DNA of 64,000 nucleotides from Modestobacter sp. VKM Ac-2986 (GCF_026967795.1 NZ_JAPVBH010000001.1:186001-250000); one strand, 5' to 3'; positions 8,935 through 18,768 are shown, counted from the first letter of the stretch. Numbers and translations: made by a program. The notes: generated by a model not told the origin, from the letters alone.

Positions 8935-11231
8935 CGTGATCGCCCGAGCTTCGCCCGGACACCGGCCAGACCGTCCCGCACCTCGGGGACACCGACCACC
9001 ACGGCACCCGCGACCACCGCGCTGCCGATGACCACGGTACCGAGGAGGACCGTTCCGAGCGAGCCCGGGACCGACTCCCCCAGCGATCGGCCGGCGAGGG
9101 ACACCGCGACCCAGCCCAGGACGCCGGCGACGGCGGAGACCAGGGCCATCCGGGCGACCGTCCGGCCTGCGTCCGGGCCGGCGCGGACACCGAGCGCGCG
9201 GTGCAGGGCGACGCTGCCGGCCAGCCAGCCCATCAGGTAGGTGGTGCTGGTGGCGATCATCAGCCCGGCGACGACGTGCTCGGGGCTGACCAGCACCGGC
9301 ACCAGCAGCAGCAGCGGCACCCGGACGGCGACCATGGCCAGCTGGATGAACGTCGGCGTCCGGGCGTCCTTCATGGCGTAGAAGACCCGCAGCTGCAGCA
9401 GGGTGACCGCCATCGGCAGCAGCCCGAAGGCCCCCCAGGCCAGCGCGATCCCGATCGAGTGGGCCTGCTCGACGCTGGTGTTGCCCCAGCCGAAGGCGAC
9501 GGTGGCCACCGCCGGGCCGAGCACCACCAGGACGGCGGTGACCGGCAGCAGCCCGGTGGCCGACAGGCGGGTGCCCAGGGTGAGGTCGGCGACGACGCCG
9601 TCCAGGTCCTGGCGGGCGGCGGCGCGGCTCATCCGGGGCAGCAGGGCGGTGAGCAGTGCGACGCCGATGATCCCGTAGGGCATCTGGAACAGCAGGCTGG
9701 CGATGGCGAAGGCGCTGGACCCCAGCCCGCCCTCCCGGCCGGCGGCGTTGGCCACGCGCATCGCGATGATCACGCCGACCTGGCTGATCGCCGCGTAGGC
9801 CACCACCCAGATGCCCAGCGAGCCGGCCTCGCGCAGCCCGGTGCCGCGCAGGCCCCAGCGCGGGCGCAGCGGCACGCCGACCTTGCGCAGCAGCGGCAGC
9901 AGGATCAACGACTGCACGGCGATGCCGGCGGTGGTGCCGATGCCGAGCAGCCACACCTGGTAGTCGCTGATGGTGACCGGGGTGAGCTCACCGGGGCCGC
10001 TGGCGGCGATGAACAGCGCACCGGTGGCGATGACCACCAGGTTGTTGAGCACCGGCGCCCAGGCCGGTGCGCCGAACACCCCGCGGGAGTTGAGCACCGC
10101 GGCGGCCAGCGCGCCCAGGCCGTAGAAGACGATCTCGATCAGCAGCAGCCTCGCCAGCCAGTTGGCCAGCGACACCTGGTCGGCGTCCCCGCTGATGTCG
10201 GCCAGCCGGGTGAGCAGCGGTGCGCCCAGCACCCCCAGGCCGGTGATCACCAGCAACCCGACGGTGGCGATGGTCATCAGCCGCTGGGTGTAGCCGACGC
10301 CGCCGTCGCGGTCCTTGACCTGCGCCTGGACCAGCAGCGGGACGACGACCGAGGACAGCACGCCGCCCAGCAGCAGCTCGTAGACCAGGTTGGGCAGGGT
10401 GTTCGCGGTGTTGTAGGCGTCGTTGACCAGGGTCACGCCCAGCGCGGCGGCGATGACGACGGTGCGCAGCAGCCCGGTGAGCCGGCTGACCAGCGTCGCG
10501 ACCGCCATGGTGCCGGCGGCCCGCAGGATCCCCTTGCTGCCGCCGGGGGCGCCCTCGCGGTCGGCGACCTCCTCGTCGTCCTCGTCGACCTGCTGGACCG
10601 GCGGGAAGGCGGGGATGAGCTGGGTGTCGTCGGGGCCGGGGACGAACCGCCGCACCCGGGTCGGCGGCGGGACGGGGGGCAGGTCGGTGCGCCGGCGCGG
10701 GACGACGGGCGGCAGGCCGGCCACCGGGGCCGGGTCCAGCGGCGTGACCGGCGGGAGCGGACGACGGACCTGGCCGGGTGCCTGGGGCAGCTCCGCGCCG
10801 GTGCGGGGCCCGGCACCCGAGGGACGGGCCGAGGGGTAGTTCGGCGGCAGGGGCAGCGGTCGCGGCGGCACCCGGTCGCGCGAGGGCGCCGGGGCGGCGG
10901 ACCGGGCCGGTCCGGGCCCGGCGTCGCCGGCGGGACCCGTGCCCCGGGACGGCGGGACGTCGCGGGACGGCGGCGGCACCGGGACCGCCGGGGCAGCGGC
11001 CCCGGCCGGGGACGACGGGGGGACGCCGCGGGCGCCGTTGTACGGGGGCGGCGGAAGGGGCACGGGCGGGACCGGGCGATCCGGCCGCGCGGGTGGGCGG
11101 GCGGCGCCGTCCGGACGGGGACGGTCGCCAGGCCGCTGCTGGTCGTCGTGCCGCTGCGGGTCGGCGGGCTGCCAGGACCCGGCGTCGGCGCGCTGGTCCT
11201 CCGGGGAGCCGGCGCGGGAACCGTTGCTCAC
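8931..11231 (-). CDS. murJ: Lipid II flippase MurJ with long proline-rich N-terminus
   Basis: A 766-residue MOP-superfamily protein that flips lipid II across the membrane. The first 230 residues are cytoplasmic, proline- and arginine-rich and end in an acidic patch; the polytopic core follows from GSKGILRAAGTMAVATLVSR, with about 14 hydrophobic segments and the family's DAYNTANTLPN segment. The GTG start overlaps the stop of the DUF6049 gene by 4 bp, and its own stop overlaps the pseudokinase start by 4 bp, so Nudix, DUF6049, MurJ and pseudokinase form one tightly coupled operon. The core matches normal MurJ; the long tail is the actinobacterial addition, probably for protein contacts. Confidence 0.94.
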   Translation of the reverse strand: MSNGSRAGSPEDQRADAGSWQPADPQRHDDQQRPGDRPRPDGAARPPARPDRPVPPVPLPPPPYNGARGVPPSSPAGAAAPAVPVPPPSRDVPPSRGTGPAGDAGPGPARSAAPAPSRDRVPPRPLPLPPNYPSARPSGAGPRTGAELPQAPGQVRRPLPPVTPLDPAPVAGLPPVVPRRRTDLPPVPPPTRVRRFVPGPDDTQLIPAFPPVQQVDEDDEEVADREGAPGGSKGILRAAGTMAVATLVSRLTGLLRTVVIAAALGVTLVNDAYNTANTLPNLVYELLLGGVLSSVVVPLLVQAQVKDRDGGVGYTQRLMTIATVGLLVITGLGVLGAPLLTRLADISGDADQVSLANWLARLLLIEIVFYGLGALAAAVLNSRGVFGAPAWAPVLNNLVVIATGALFIAASGPGELTPVTISDYQVWLLGIGTTAGIAVQSLILLPLLRKVGVPLRPRWGLRGTGLREAGSLGIWVVAYAAISQVGVIIAMRVANAAGREGGLGSSAFAIASLLFQMPYGIIGVALLTALLPRMSRAAARQDLDGVVADLTLGTRLSATGLLPVTAVLVVLGPAVATVAFGWGNTSVEQAHSIGIALAWGAFGLLPMAVTLLQLRVFYAMKDARTPTFIQLAMVAVRVPLLLLVPVLVSPEHVVAGLMIATSTTYLMGWLAGSVALHRALGVRAGPDAGRTVARMALVSAVAGVLGWVAVSLAGRSLGESVPGSLGTVLLGTVVIGSAVVAGAVVVGVPEVRDGLAGVRAKLGRSR

Positions 11232-13558
11232 ACCGGGCTCCGGGTGGGCGGCACGCCGGCGCCACCGGCCGGGGACTCGTCCCCGGTGGTCTCGCCGCGA
11301 CGGCGGGCCAGTACGAAGAGCACGGCTCGGCGCAGGAACAGCAGGCCGAGCAGGCCCGCGGCGCCGATGGTGAGGCCGAGGGTGATCGGGCCGTAGGCGG
11401 TGCTCCTGACCTGCATCCGCACCTCCTCGCCCAGCAGCTCACCGCCGGGCGTGGTCAGCCGGGCGGTGACGGCGAAGCCGCCGGACTGCTGCACGCGGGC
11501 CGGCACCTCCAGCAGGCGGCGGGACTCGGGCTCCAGGGTGGTGACGCCGATGTCCTCGGTGGTCAGCTGCACGTTCTCGCGGGTGATGAGCTCGAGCTCC
11601 ACGTCGATGGGGAAGGGCAGGTCGTTGCGCACGGTGAGCACCAGGGGGGCGTCCCGTGAGGCGAGGCTGTAGGTGCCGTCGACCGGGGCCACCAGGGTGA
11701 CCTGCCGGCGCAGCGAGTCGATCGAGTCCCGCAGCCGGGCGGCCGAGGCGGTGAACCCCACCGGGTCGCCCCGCCAGCCGGCCGAGGCGGCCCGGGCGAT
11801 GGCGGCGTCGTAGCCGGCGAGCACGCTGGCCGGCTCCCCGACGGCGGCGGTGAAGTCGTCGCGCACCCGCGCCGCCGCGGCGATCACGGCCACGTCGTCG
11901 GCGGACAGCGGCGCGTCGGTCCCGGCCTCGGGCACCAGGTCGCCGGCGGGGCCGGGGCCAGGTGCGTCGGCGGCCGCTCCCGCGCCGACCAGGTCGGGGA
12001 CCGGGACGGCGGTCAGCCACGGCTGTTCGACCGTGTCGGTCATCATCGCCGCGACCGTCGCCGGGTCGGGGTCGACCCGGCGCGAGGGGACGACGAGCAG
12101 GGTCGCCGGGGCGTCCGCGGCCTGGGTGGCCAGCGCGCCAAGCTCGGCCAGGAAGCTCTGCTCGGTCAACCGCCCGCCGGCCGACCCGCCGGTCGCGTCG
12201 GTGACGAGGTCGGTGAGCCGCTGGTCGGCGACCAGGGCGGTCACCGGCCCCGCCGCGGTGGGCAGGCTGCTCGCTGGCACGGCAGAGCCCCCTTCAGCAC
12301 CGACGGCGCGGTCGCCCTCGGTCAGCGAGTCCTGGGCCAGCACCACGGCGCGCGCCCCGCCGGTGCGCAGCGCCGCGAGGGTGTCGGGGCGGACCGCGCC
12401 CTCGACCGGCCAGGCGACGTCGGTGCGCGGCTCGACCCCGAGCACGTCCCGGACGATCGCGGCCCCCGCGCTGCCGGTCGTGGCCTCGGTGGCGCCGGGG
12501 ACCCCGGGCTGGCGGGCGGTGCCCTCCGGCGTGCCGGGGAGAGAGCGGGCCAGCACCTCGGTCAGCCCGCCGGCGGCCAGCGCGTCGCCGTCCACGTCGG
12601 CGTAGGGCAGCACGACCACCGAGGGGTCCGCCGCGGCGCGCAGCCGCTCGAGCAGGGCGGCGGCGGCAGCGGTGCCGGTGCCGTCGGCGTCGCCGACGCG
12701 GTAGGGGCCGGCGGCCATGACCGCCAGCTCCTCCAGCAGCGCGGGGTCGACGGCGAGGGTCACCGGTACCGCCGGCCGGGTCCCACCGGGCACCCGGGGC
12801 AGCCGGTCCAGGACGTCGAGGGCGCGGTCGAGCCGGCCGCCCTCGGCCACCTCGGCGGCGAGCTGGTCGTCGACGAAGGCACCGGTGGGGTCGCGGTGCG
12901 GCCGGTCGGTGATCGGCCAGAGCCAGGCGACCGTCGTCCGCCGGGGCGGGTCGGCCGGCGGTGCGACCCGGGAGACCAGCTGGGTGGCCAGCTCCCCCAC
13001 CCGCTCCTCGGCGCCGTCCTCGGGTCTGCCGTTGACGTTGACCAGCACCGGGTAGACGCCGTCCTCGGTGAGCTGCAGGGCCTCGGCGGTGGTCGCGTAC
13101 TCGACGGTGCGGGACTGCCCGGGGGCCAGCTCGCCGGCCACCTCCTGCCAGGGTGCGGCGGCCGTGGCCCCACCGGTGTCGGCGGAGTCGAGCTCGGCGT
13201 CCAGGCCGGCCCGGGTGCGCAGCACGTCGCCGCGCTGCAGCCGCACCGACAGGTCGCGGTAGGTGGTGGTGCCGTCGTTGACCAGGGTGAGGCCCAGCTG
13301 GACCGGTGCGCCCGGGACCACCGTGCGCGGCTCGAGCCGCTGGACCACCACCCGCACCGGGCGGGGGGCCTCGGCGGCGGCGGTGGTGCGGACGGGCCCG
13401 CCCGGCTCGGCCTGTGCGGCCGGCAGGCCGACCACGCCGGTCAGCACGGTCAGGACCGCCCCGAGGACGGCGGTGCGCCCGGCGGCCCGGGACGACGTGC
13501 AGGAGGCGACGCCGAGGCCGGGGCGGCCGTCGGCGCGGCCGGCGGCCCGCCGCCTCAC
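11228..13558 (-). CDS. DUF6049 secreted/membrane-anchored protein (Rv3909-like)
   Basis: A 776-residue protein of unknown biochemical function. It has a basic N-terminus and signal peptide (hydrophobic [19 protein letters not shown], cleavage near AQA), beta-rich extracellular domains, and a C-terminal transmembrane helix (about 730-752) followed by a basic tail. The GTG start at 13558 overlaps the Nudix stop by 4 bp; the frame stays open far upstream but that part is a shadow of the Nudix gene. Permanent placement between the Nudix gene and murJ, as in mycobacteria, suggests a function in envelope assembly together with MurJ (inference). No catalytic motif is visible. Confidence 0.85.
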   Translation of the reverse strand: MRRRAAGRADGRPGLGVASCTSSRAAGRTAVLGAVLTVLTGVVGLPAAQAEPGGPVRTTAAAEAPRPVRVVVQRLEPRTVVPGAPVQLGLTLVNDGTTTYRDLSVRLQRGDVLRTRAGLDAELDSADTGGATAAAPWQEVAGELAPGQSRTVEYATTAEALQLTEDGVYPVLVNVNGRPEDGAEERVGELATQLVSRVAPPADPPRRTTVAWLWPITDRPHRDPTGAFVDDQLAAEVAEGGRLDRALDVLDRLPRVPGGTRPAVPVTLAVDPALLEELAVMAAGPYRVGDADGTGTAAAAALLERLRAAADPSVVVLPYADVDGDALAAGGLTEVLARSLPGTPEGTARQPGVPGATEATTGSAGAAIVRDVLGVEPRTDVAWPVEGAVRPDTLAALRTGGARAVVLAQDSLTEGDRAVGAEGGSAVPASSLPTAAGPVTALVADQRLTDLVTDATGGSAGGRLTEQSFLAELGALATQAADAPATLLVVPSRRVDPDPATVAAMMTDTVEQPWLTAVPVPDLVGAGAAADAPGPGPAGDLVPEAGTDAPLSADDVAVIAAAARVRDDFTAAVGEPASVLAGYDAAIARAASAGWRGDPVGFTASAARLRDSIDSLRRQVTLVAPVDGTYSLASRDAPLVLTVRNDLPFPIDVELELITRENVQLTTEDIGVTTLEPESRRLLEVPARVQQSGGFAVTARLTTPGGELLGEEVRMQVRSTAYGPITLGLTIGAAGLLGLLFLRRAVLFVLARRRGETTGDESPAGGAGVPPTRSPV

Positions 13559-14031
13559 GCGGTGTCGGCCAGCAGGCCCGGCGCGCGCTCCACCAGGGCG
13601 CGCTCGTCGGCGTAGGCCAGCCGGCCGCCCAGTTCGGTCAGCGGCACCCAGGCCACCTCGGTGACCTCCACGTCCTCGTCGGACAGCGCGCCACCGGTGG
13701 CCCGGAGCAGGAAGTGGTGGACGGTCTTGTGCACCCGCCGCCCGTCGGCGACGAACCAGAAGTCGATGATCCCCAGCGGGGCGACGACCTCGCCGATGAT
13801 GCCGGTCTCCTCGGCGACCTCGCGGACGGCGGTGTCCTCGGGCGTCTCGCCCTCCTCGATGTGGCCCTTGGGCAGGGACCACAGCAGGCGGCCGCGCCGG
13901 TCGGTGCGCCCGATCAGGGCAGCGCAGGGTCCGGTCAGTGCGTCGTCGGCCACCACCAGGCCGCCGGCCGAGGTCTCGTCGACCCGGCGCAGTCGGCGGC
14001 CGGGGCGCTGTCGCCCGCCCGTCCCAGCCAT
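13555..14031 (-). CDS. Nudix hydrolase (MutT4/Rv3908-like)
   Basis: A 158-residue Nudix enzyme that hydrolyses a nucleoside-diphosphate-linked substrate. The Nudix box is complete: G-x5-E-x7-REVAEETG, seen as GHIEEGE through [11 protein letters not shown]. The arginine-rich N-terminus ([16 protein letters not shown]) is typical of this actinobacterial subgroup, as is the [14 protein letters not shown] run. It is the first gene of the coupled Nudix-DUF6049-murJ-pseudokinase operon and diverges from cca with only 42 bp between starts, so the promoters overlap. Substrate unknown; mycobacterial MutT4 was proposed to act on nucleotides. Confidence 0.9.
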   Translation of the reverse strand: MAGTGGRQRPGRRLRRVDETSAGGLVVADDALTGPCAALIGRTDRRGRLLWSLPKGHIEEGETPEDTAVREVAEETGIIGEVVAPLGIIDFWFVADGRRVHKTVHHFLLRATGGALSDEDVEVTEVAWVPLTELGGRLAYADERALVERAPGLLADTA

Positions 14032-14073
14032 GCGGAGAGGGTAGCGCGCGCGACCGCACTACCCTCGCTCGTC

Positions 14074-15561
14074 GTGTCAGTCGAGCATCCGCGTCGCCCT
14101 CCCGCCCAGCCCGTCCCCGCGGCGGTGCAGGCGACGGTCCGCGAGCTCGTGGACCTCTCGCCGGTCCTCGCCGAGGTGGGCCGCCGGTTCACCGCGGCCG
14201 GGTTCGAGGTGCACCTGGTCGGCGGGTCGGTGCGCGACGCGCTGCTGGCCGCCGCCGACGACGCCGCGCTGCCCACGGGCGACCTGGACCTGACGACCGA
14301 CGCCCGCCCGGAGCAGACGCTGGAGGTGCTGCGCGGCTGGGCCAGTTCCACGTGGAACACCGGCATCGCCTTCGGCACGGTCGGCGCGGAGGTGCGCGGG
14401 GAACGGCTGGAGATCACCACCTTCCGGGCCGACCGGTACGACCGGGAGTCCCGCAACCCCGAGGTCGCCTGGGGCGACTCCCTGGTCGACGACCTGGCCC
14501 GCCGGGACTTCACCGTCAACGCGATGGCCGTCTCCCTCGGCGAGGACCGCACCGTCACCGACCCCTTCGGCGGCCTCGGGGACCTGCTGGCCCGCCGGCT
14601 GCGCACGCCCGGCCGGGCCGAGGAGTCCTTCGCCGACGACCCGCTGCGGATGCTGCGCGCAGTGCGCTTCGTCGCCCAGCTGCAGCTGATGCCCGACCCC
14701 GAGGTCGTCGAGGCGATGACCGCGCTGGCCCCGGAGCTGGGCCGGATCACCCCCGAGCGGGTGCAGCACGAGTTCTCCCGCACCCTGCTCAACGACTCCC
14801 CCAGCGAGGCGCTGGACCTGTTCGTGTCCACCGGGCTGGCCGACGTCGTGCTGCCGGAGCTCTCCGCGCTGCGGATGGAGATCGACGAGCACCACCAGCA
14901 CAAGGACGTCTACGCCCACTCGCTGATCGTGCTGGACCAGGCGATCGCGCTGGAGAAGGCCGACCCGCAGGCGGGGTCCCCGGACCTGGTGCTCCGGCTG
15001 GCCGCACTGCTGCACGACATCGGCAAGCCCGCCACCCGCCGGCACGAGTCCGGCGGCCGGGTGTCCTTCCACCACCACGAGGTGGTCGGCGCCAAGCTGG
15101 TGCGCCGCCGGCTGACCGCGCTGAAGTACCCCAAGGACGTCGTGGAGGCCGTCAGCCGGCTCACGTTCCTGCACCTGCGGTTCCACGGCTACGGCAACGG
15201 CGAGTGGACCGACTCCGCCGTCCGCCGCTACGTCACCGACGCCGGTGACCTGCTCCCCCGGCTGCACAAGCTGGTGCGCTCGGACTCCACGACCCGCAAC
15301 AAGAAGCGGGCGGCGATGCTGTCGGCGACCTACGACTCCCTCGAGGAGCGCATCGAGGACATCTCGCAGGCCGAGGACCTCGGGCGGATCCGGCCCGACC
15401 TCGACGGCAACCGGATCATGGAGCTGCTGGACATCCCGCCGGGCCGCGAGGTCGGCGAGGCCTGGCGCTTCCTCAAGGACCTCCGCCTCGAGCGCGGCCC
15501 CCTGGACCCCGACGTGGCCGAGGCCGAGCTCCTCACCTGGTGGCGCAACAAGACCTCGTGA
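14074..15561 (+). CDS. cca: CCA tRNA nucleotidyltransferase
   Basis: A 495-residue class II nucleotidyltransferase that builds the 3' CCA end of tRNAs (often labelled PcnA in actinobacteria). It shows the GG motif VHLVGGSVRDALL, the catalytic DLDLTTDA, the RRDFTVNAMA segment, and a C-terminal HD domain (YAHSLIVLDQ, LAALLHDIGKP). The GTG at 14074 gives the expected N-terminus; the frame stays open upstream but those codons are a shadow of the Nudix gene. An exact parS palindrome lies inside the coding sequence and encodes STWN. The gene ends at a strong hairpin. Confidence 0.94.
   Translation: MSVEHPRRPPAQPVPAAVQATVRELVDLSPVLAEVGRRFTAAGFEVHLVGGSVRDALLAAADDAALPTGDLDLTTDARPEQTLEVLRGWASSTWNTGIAFGTVGAEVRGERLEITTFRADRYDRESRNPEVAWGDSLVDDLARRDFTVNAMAVSLGEDRTVTDPFGGLGDLLARRLRTPGRAEESFADDPLRMLRAVRFVAQLQLMPDPEVVEAMTALAPELGRITPERVQHEFSRTLLNDSPSEALDLFVSTGLADVVLPELSALRMEIDEHHQHKDVYAHSLIVLDQAIALEKADPQAGSPDLVLRLAALLHDIGKPATRRHESGGRVSFHHHEVVGAKLVRRRLTALKYPKDVVEAVSRLTFLHLRFHGYGNGEWTDSAVRRYVTDAGDLLPRLHKLVRSDSTTRNKKRAAMLSATYDSLEERIEDISQAEDLGRIRPDLDGNRIMELLDIPPGREVGEAWRFLKDLRLERGPLDPDVAEAELLTWWRNKTS
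14345..14358. other. parS site 3, inside cca
   Basis: An exact GTTCCACGTGGAAC copy within cca, about 14 kb from the parAB sites. Intragenic parS copies spread around the origin are usual for chromosomal ParB systems. Confidence 0.8.
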
Positions 15562-15563
15562 GC

Positions 15564-15602
15564 GGAGTGGATCCGTCGCGGTGACGCCGACGGATCCACT
15601 CC
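15564..15602 (+). terminator. Terminator of cca, AGCGGAGTGGAT hairpin family
   Basis: A perfect 15-bp stem with a 9-nt loop, beginning right after the cca stop. The outer part matches the hairpin at 16586 (stop codon plus GCGGAGTGGAT), so the two are copies of one element. Confidence 0.8.
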
Positions 15603-15650
15603 ACTTGTGGACGGCGCCGGCGCGGGTGACCGGTTCGCCGTCACCCTGCC

Positions 15651-16586
15651 GTGGTGCCCAGCGCCTCCGTCTTCCCCACCGACCGCTGCGTCGCCCACCG
15701 GCGGGACCTGCGGGCGGCGGGCATCAGCGACCAGCGGGTCCGCACGGCGGTGCGCACCGGCCGCTGGCAGGAGCCGGTCCGCGGGGTGGTCGTGTCGCAC
15801 GGTGGCGGGCTGACCCGCCGTGAGCGGTGGCAGGTCGGCCTGGAGTTCGCCGGGCCCGACGCGTGCCTGTCCCACCACAGCGCGCTGGTGCTGTGGGGAG
15901 CACGCGTGGACGAGTTGCCGCCCCGTCGCCGCACGGCGGGGGTGACCGGCGTCTTCGCCGCACCGCCAGAGACGGGGATGGTCGAGGTGTCCCGCCCCCA
16001 CGGTCAGCACATGGCCTCGCACGGCTTCGTGGTCGTCCACCAGAGCCGGCGTCCCCTCGAGCCGGTGGTCGTCGCTGGTCTGCCGGTGACGACCGCTGCC
16101 CGGGCAGTGGTCGACGTCAGCCTGGGCGCACGGCGCCGGTCCGACGTCGAGCACGTGGTCTCCGACGCGCTCCAGCGCGAACTCGTCTCGGTCGACGACC
16201 TCTTCTCCGAGGCGCGGGCGCTGGGCCGGCGACTCGGGCCCTGGTTGCGGTCCGCGCTGGAGGACGCCCGCCGGGGCATGCGCTCGGTCGGCGAGAGCGA
16301 CCTCCGCCGGGTCGTCGTCGCCGCCGGACTGCCGGAGCCGGAGTGGAACGCCCCCGTCGACACACCAGCCGGCCGGTTCTCCGTCGACGCCCTGTGGCGC
16401 GAGCACGGCGTGGGCGTGGAGGCCGACGGGCGTGCCTGGCACCTCAGCACCGAGGACTGGGCCGCCGACCTGCGCCGGCAGAACGCCCTGCACGGTGCCG
16501 GGCTGGTGCTACTGCGCTTCCCGGTGCAGCGGCTGCGAGCCGACCGGGTGTCCTGCGGCCGGGAGATCGCGGCCCTCGTGCACTGA
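15651..16586 (+). CDS. AbiEi-like/DUF559-type protein (unknown function)
   Basis: A 311-residue protein. Residues 1-60 look like the winged-helix N-terminal region of AbiEi-type proteins (HRRDLRAAGISDQRVRTAV); the middle holds the LSHHSALVLWG block usual in this family; the last 100 residues resemble a DUF559/Vsr-like endonuclease fold with SVDALWREHGVGVEADG, where the acidic residues could form an active site. Such proteins are very common in actinobacteria, usually single and without a proven role; antitoxin and nuclease functions are only suggestions. It is bordered on both sides by copies of the same hairpin. Two adjacent GTG codons can serve as start. Its 3' end overlaps the convergent MFS gene by 78 bp. 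Confidence 0.75.
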   Translation: MVPSASVFPTDRCVAHRRDLRAAGISDQRVRTAVRTGRWQEPVRGVVVSHGGGLTRRERWQVGLEFAGPDACLSHHSALVLWGARVDELPPRRRTAGVTGVFAAPPETGMVEVSRPHGQHMASHGFVVVHQSRRPLEPVVVAGLPVTTAARAVVDVSLGARRRSDVEHVVSDALQRELVSVDDLFSEARALGRRLGPWLRSALEDARRGMRSVGESDLRRVVVAAGLPEPEWNAPVDTPAGRFSVDALWREHGVGVEADGRAWHLSTEDWAADLRRQNALHGAGLVLLRFPVQRLRADRVSCGREIAALVH

Positions 16587-17894
16587 GCGGAGTGGATGAG
16601 CCGGTGTCAGCTCGACGAATCCACTCCGCTTGGACCAGCGGGAGAAGGCGAGGGCGGTGAGGAGGTAGCCGGCGCCGACGGCGATGAGCACCGGCCAGCT
16701 GACCCCCGAGGCGGGCAGCAGCAGCGCGCCGACCAGCAGGGCGACCACGTAGGTGACGTTGAACAGGGTGTCGTAGGCGGAGAACACGCGGCCGCGGAAG
16801 TCGTCGTCCACCGACTCCTGCAGGGTGGTGTCGACGCAGATCTTGATGCCCTGCGCGACGAAGCCCAGGGTGAGCACGGCGGCCACGACCGCCGGCGGGG
16901 TGAACAGCCCGCCGAGCACGAGCTGGCCGACCCCGGCGAGCAGCAGCAGCCCGATCACCCACGGCGCCTTGCCCCACCGGCGCACTGCCGCCGGGGTCAC
17001 GGCCGCGGCCAGCAGGGTGCCGGCCGCGCCGGCGGCCAGGACCTCGCCCAGCCCGGCCAGCCCACCGGGGAAGAGACCGGACTCGTCGGTGAACTCGTTG
17101 CGGTAGAGCAGCAGGGTCATCAGCGTGAGCAGCCCGTAGAACACCCGGTGCACGGCCATCACCGACAGGACGGCGGTGGCCGGGGGGTGGGCGAGCATGT
17201 GCCGGGCGCCGGCCACCATCCCGTGCAGGACGTCGCGGGCGCTCACGGTGGCCGCCAGCGTCAGGTGGTCCGGCCCCAGGTAGGGCCGCGGGAAGCCGGA
17301 GACGACCGCCGAGGCCACCAGGTAGGGCACCGCCGAGACCAGCGCCAGCAGGGCGTAGCTGCCCGCGCCGGACCCGGCCAGCTCGGTCGACCCGATCGCC
17401 AGGCCGCCGCCCAGCACCGCGGCGATGGCGCCCGAGGTCGTGGTCAGCGCGTTCGCCGAGACCAGCGACGGCTCGTCGGTGACGTGAGGCAGCCCGGCCG
17501 ACAGCGCCGAGAGCACGAACCGGTTGACCGAGAAGACCAGCAGCCCCGCGACGTAGAAGCCGGGCCCGGTCACCCCGGCCAGGATCAGCGCGGCCACGCC
17601 CAGCACGAGCACCGCGCGCACCAGGTTGGCGACCATCAGCACCTGCCGGCGGCTCCAGCGGTCCAGCCACACCCCGGCGAACGGTCCGACCAGCGAGTAC
17701 GGCAGCAGCAGGACGGCGAACCCGGCCGCGACGTCGACGGGGTCGGTGGCCTGCGAGGGGTTGAACAGCACCGTCCCGGCGAGCGCAGCCTGGAAGACGC
17801 CGTCGCCGAACTGGGAGGACAGGCGGGTGGCCAGCAACCGGCGGAAGTCACCGCGCAGCAGGAGGTGACGCACGGTGGTGGGCGCCTGCTGCAC
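16509..17894 (-). CDS. Major facilitator superfamily permease
   Basis: A 461-residue membrane protein with about 12 hydrophobic segments and the MFS loop signature GVWLDRWSRRQVL between helices 2 and 3. Substrate unknown; the overall look is that of enterobactin-exporter/MFS_3-like drug or siderophore permeases. The GTG at 17894 is chosen because the region upstream reads as unconserved low-complexity sequence. The last 40 residues (after LAFSRWSK) are encoded by the hairpin repeat at 16586 and by sequence antisense to the neighbouring gene, so the original stop was probably lost and the tail is not native. Confidence 0.85.
   Translation of the reverse strand: MQQAPTTVRHLLLRGDFRRLLATRLSSQFGDGVFQAALAGTVLFNPSQATDPVDVAAGFAVLLLPYSLVGPFAGVWLDRWSRRQVLMVANLVRAVLVLGVAALILAGVTGPGFYVAGLLVFSVNRFVLSALSAGLPHVTDEPSLVSANALTTTSGAIAAVLGGGLAIGSTELAGSGAGSYALLALVSAVPYLVASAVVSGFPRPYLGPDHLTLAATVSARDVLHGMVAGARHMLAHPPATAVLSVMAVHRVFYGLLTLMTLLLYRNEFTDESGLFPGGLAGLGEVLAAGAAGTLLAAAVTPAAVRRWGKAPWVIGLLLLAGVGQLVLGGLFTPPAVVAAVLTLGFVAQGIKICVDTTLQESVDDDFRGRVFSAYDTLFNVTYVVALLVGALLLPASGVSWPVLIAVGAGYLLTALAFSRWSKRSGFVELTPAHPLRSVHEGRDLPAAGHPVGSQPLHREAQ
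16586..16630. terminator. Terminator, AGCGGAGTGGAT hairpin family, second copy
   Basis: Perfect 12-bp arms (16586-16597 and 16619-16630) with a smaller stem inside, starting at the stop codon of the DUF559-type gene. On the other strand it lies inside the 3' end of the MFS gene. Confidence 0.75.
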
Positions 17895-18023
17895 TCCGAC
17901 AACACTACGTCGCTGCTGGTGAGGTGCCAGCCCGGCGCGGGCGCCTGGGGACGGCGGGCACGCTCGCAGGGAGCGGGTCGGTGTGCCGCCCCTCACCGCC
18001 CTGGCTGATGCACACTGGAGGGG

Positions 18024-18695
18024 ATGAACCCGGTGCCCTCGTCACCCGATCCCGAGCGTCGTCCCGCCGCCGAGCAGGCAGCCGGACGACGCCGGTCCAG
18101 TGACGTCCCCGCGCTCTCCGTGGGGTGCCTGGACGACGTCCGCCCGGGCTCGCTGCTGGTCGCGCTGCCGGGTCTGGTCGACCCGACCTTCGCCGGCGCG
18201 GTGGTCTACGTGCTCGACCACGCCGACACCGGCACGATCGGCGTCGTGCTCGGGCGGCCGAGCGAGGTGCGCATCGGCGACGTCCTGCCGGGCTGGTCCG
18301 AGCTGGCCGTGGCGCCGGAGGTCTTCCACATCGGTGGCCCGGTCGAGGCCGACACCGCACTGTGCCTGGCCACCCGCCGGGGCAGTGACCCGCTGCCCGC
18401 GGACAGCGGCCTGCGTCAGGTCGCCGGCGCGGTGCACCTGGTCGACCTGGACAGCGACCCCGACGAGCTGGACGGCGAGATCGGCGGCCTGCGGGTCTTC
18501 GCCGGGTACGCGGGCTGGTCCCACGGGCAGCTGGCCGACGAGCTCGCCGATGGCGCCTGGGCCTGCGTGACCGGGCTGCCCGGCGACCTGCTGACCGGCG
18601 CGTCCGGTCCCGAGCTGTGGCGGTCGGTGCTGCGCCGTCAGTCCGGCCGGCTCGGCGTGCTGTCGACGGCCCCCGCGGACCCCTCCGCCAACTGA
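18024..18695 (+). CDS. YqgE/AlgH family protein (UPF0301)
   Basis: A 223-residue protein of the YqgE/AlgH family, whose molecular role is not settled. The family signatures are clear: PGSLLVALPGLVDPTFAGAVVY, GTIGVVLGRPSE, VFHIGGPV and RVFAGYAGWSHGQLADEL, ending in LWRSVLRR. The first 30 residues are a variable charged tail. The ATG at 18024 has its GGAGGGG directly abutting it, while GTG at 18033 lies at a normal distance, so the second start is possible. It is a lone gene between the MFS gene (divergent) and a lipoprotein gene (convergent). Confidence 0.92.
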   Translation: MNPVPSSPDPERRPAAEQAAGRRRSSDVPALSVGCLDDVRPGSLLVALPGLVDPTFAGAVVYVLDHADTGTIGVVLGRPSEVRIGDVLPGWSELAVAPEVFHIGGPVEADTALCLATRRGSDPLPADSGLRQVAGAVHLVDLDSDPDELDGEIGGLRVFAGYAGWSHGQLADELADGAWACVTGLPGDLLTGASGPELWRSVLRRQSGRLGVLSTAPADPSAN

Positions 18696-18768
18696 ACCCC
18701 CCGTGTCGGGTCGACTCCCTCGCGTGTCGACTCCCGCTGCGGGCCGTGGGCTGGTAGGAAGGGACCCG

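Noticed and set aside
5863-9240. 1125-codon plus-strand frame over trxA, trxB and the pseudokinase
   Set aside because: Antisense to three clear genes with full motifs; low-complexity Gly/Val/Asp composition.
15564-16630. Insertion sequence or integron cassette bounded by the two hairpins
   Set aside because: No transposase, no target-site duplication, and both hairpins sit exactly at stop codons like terminators.
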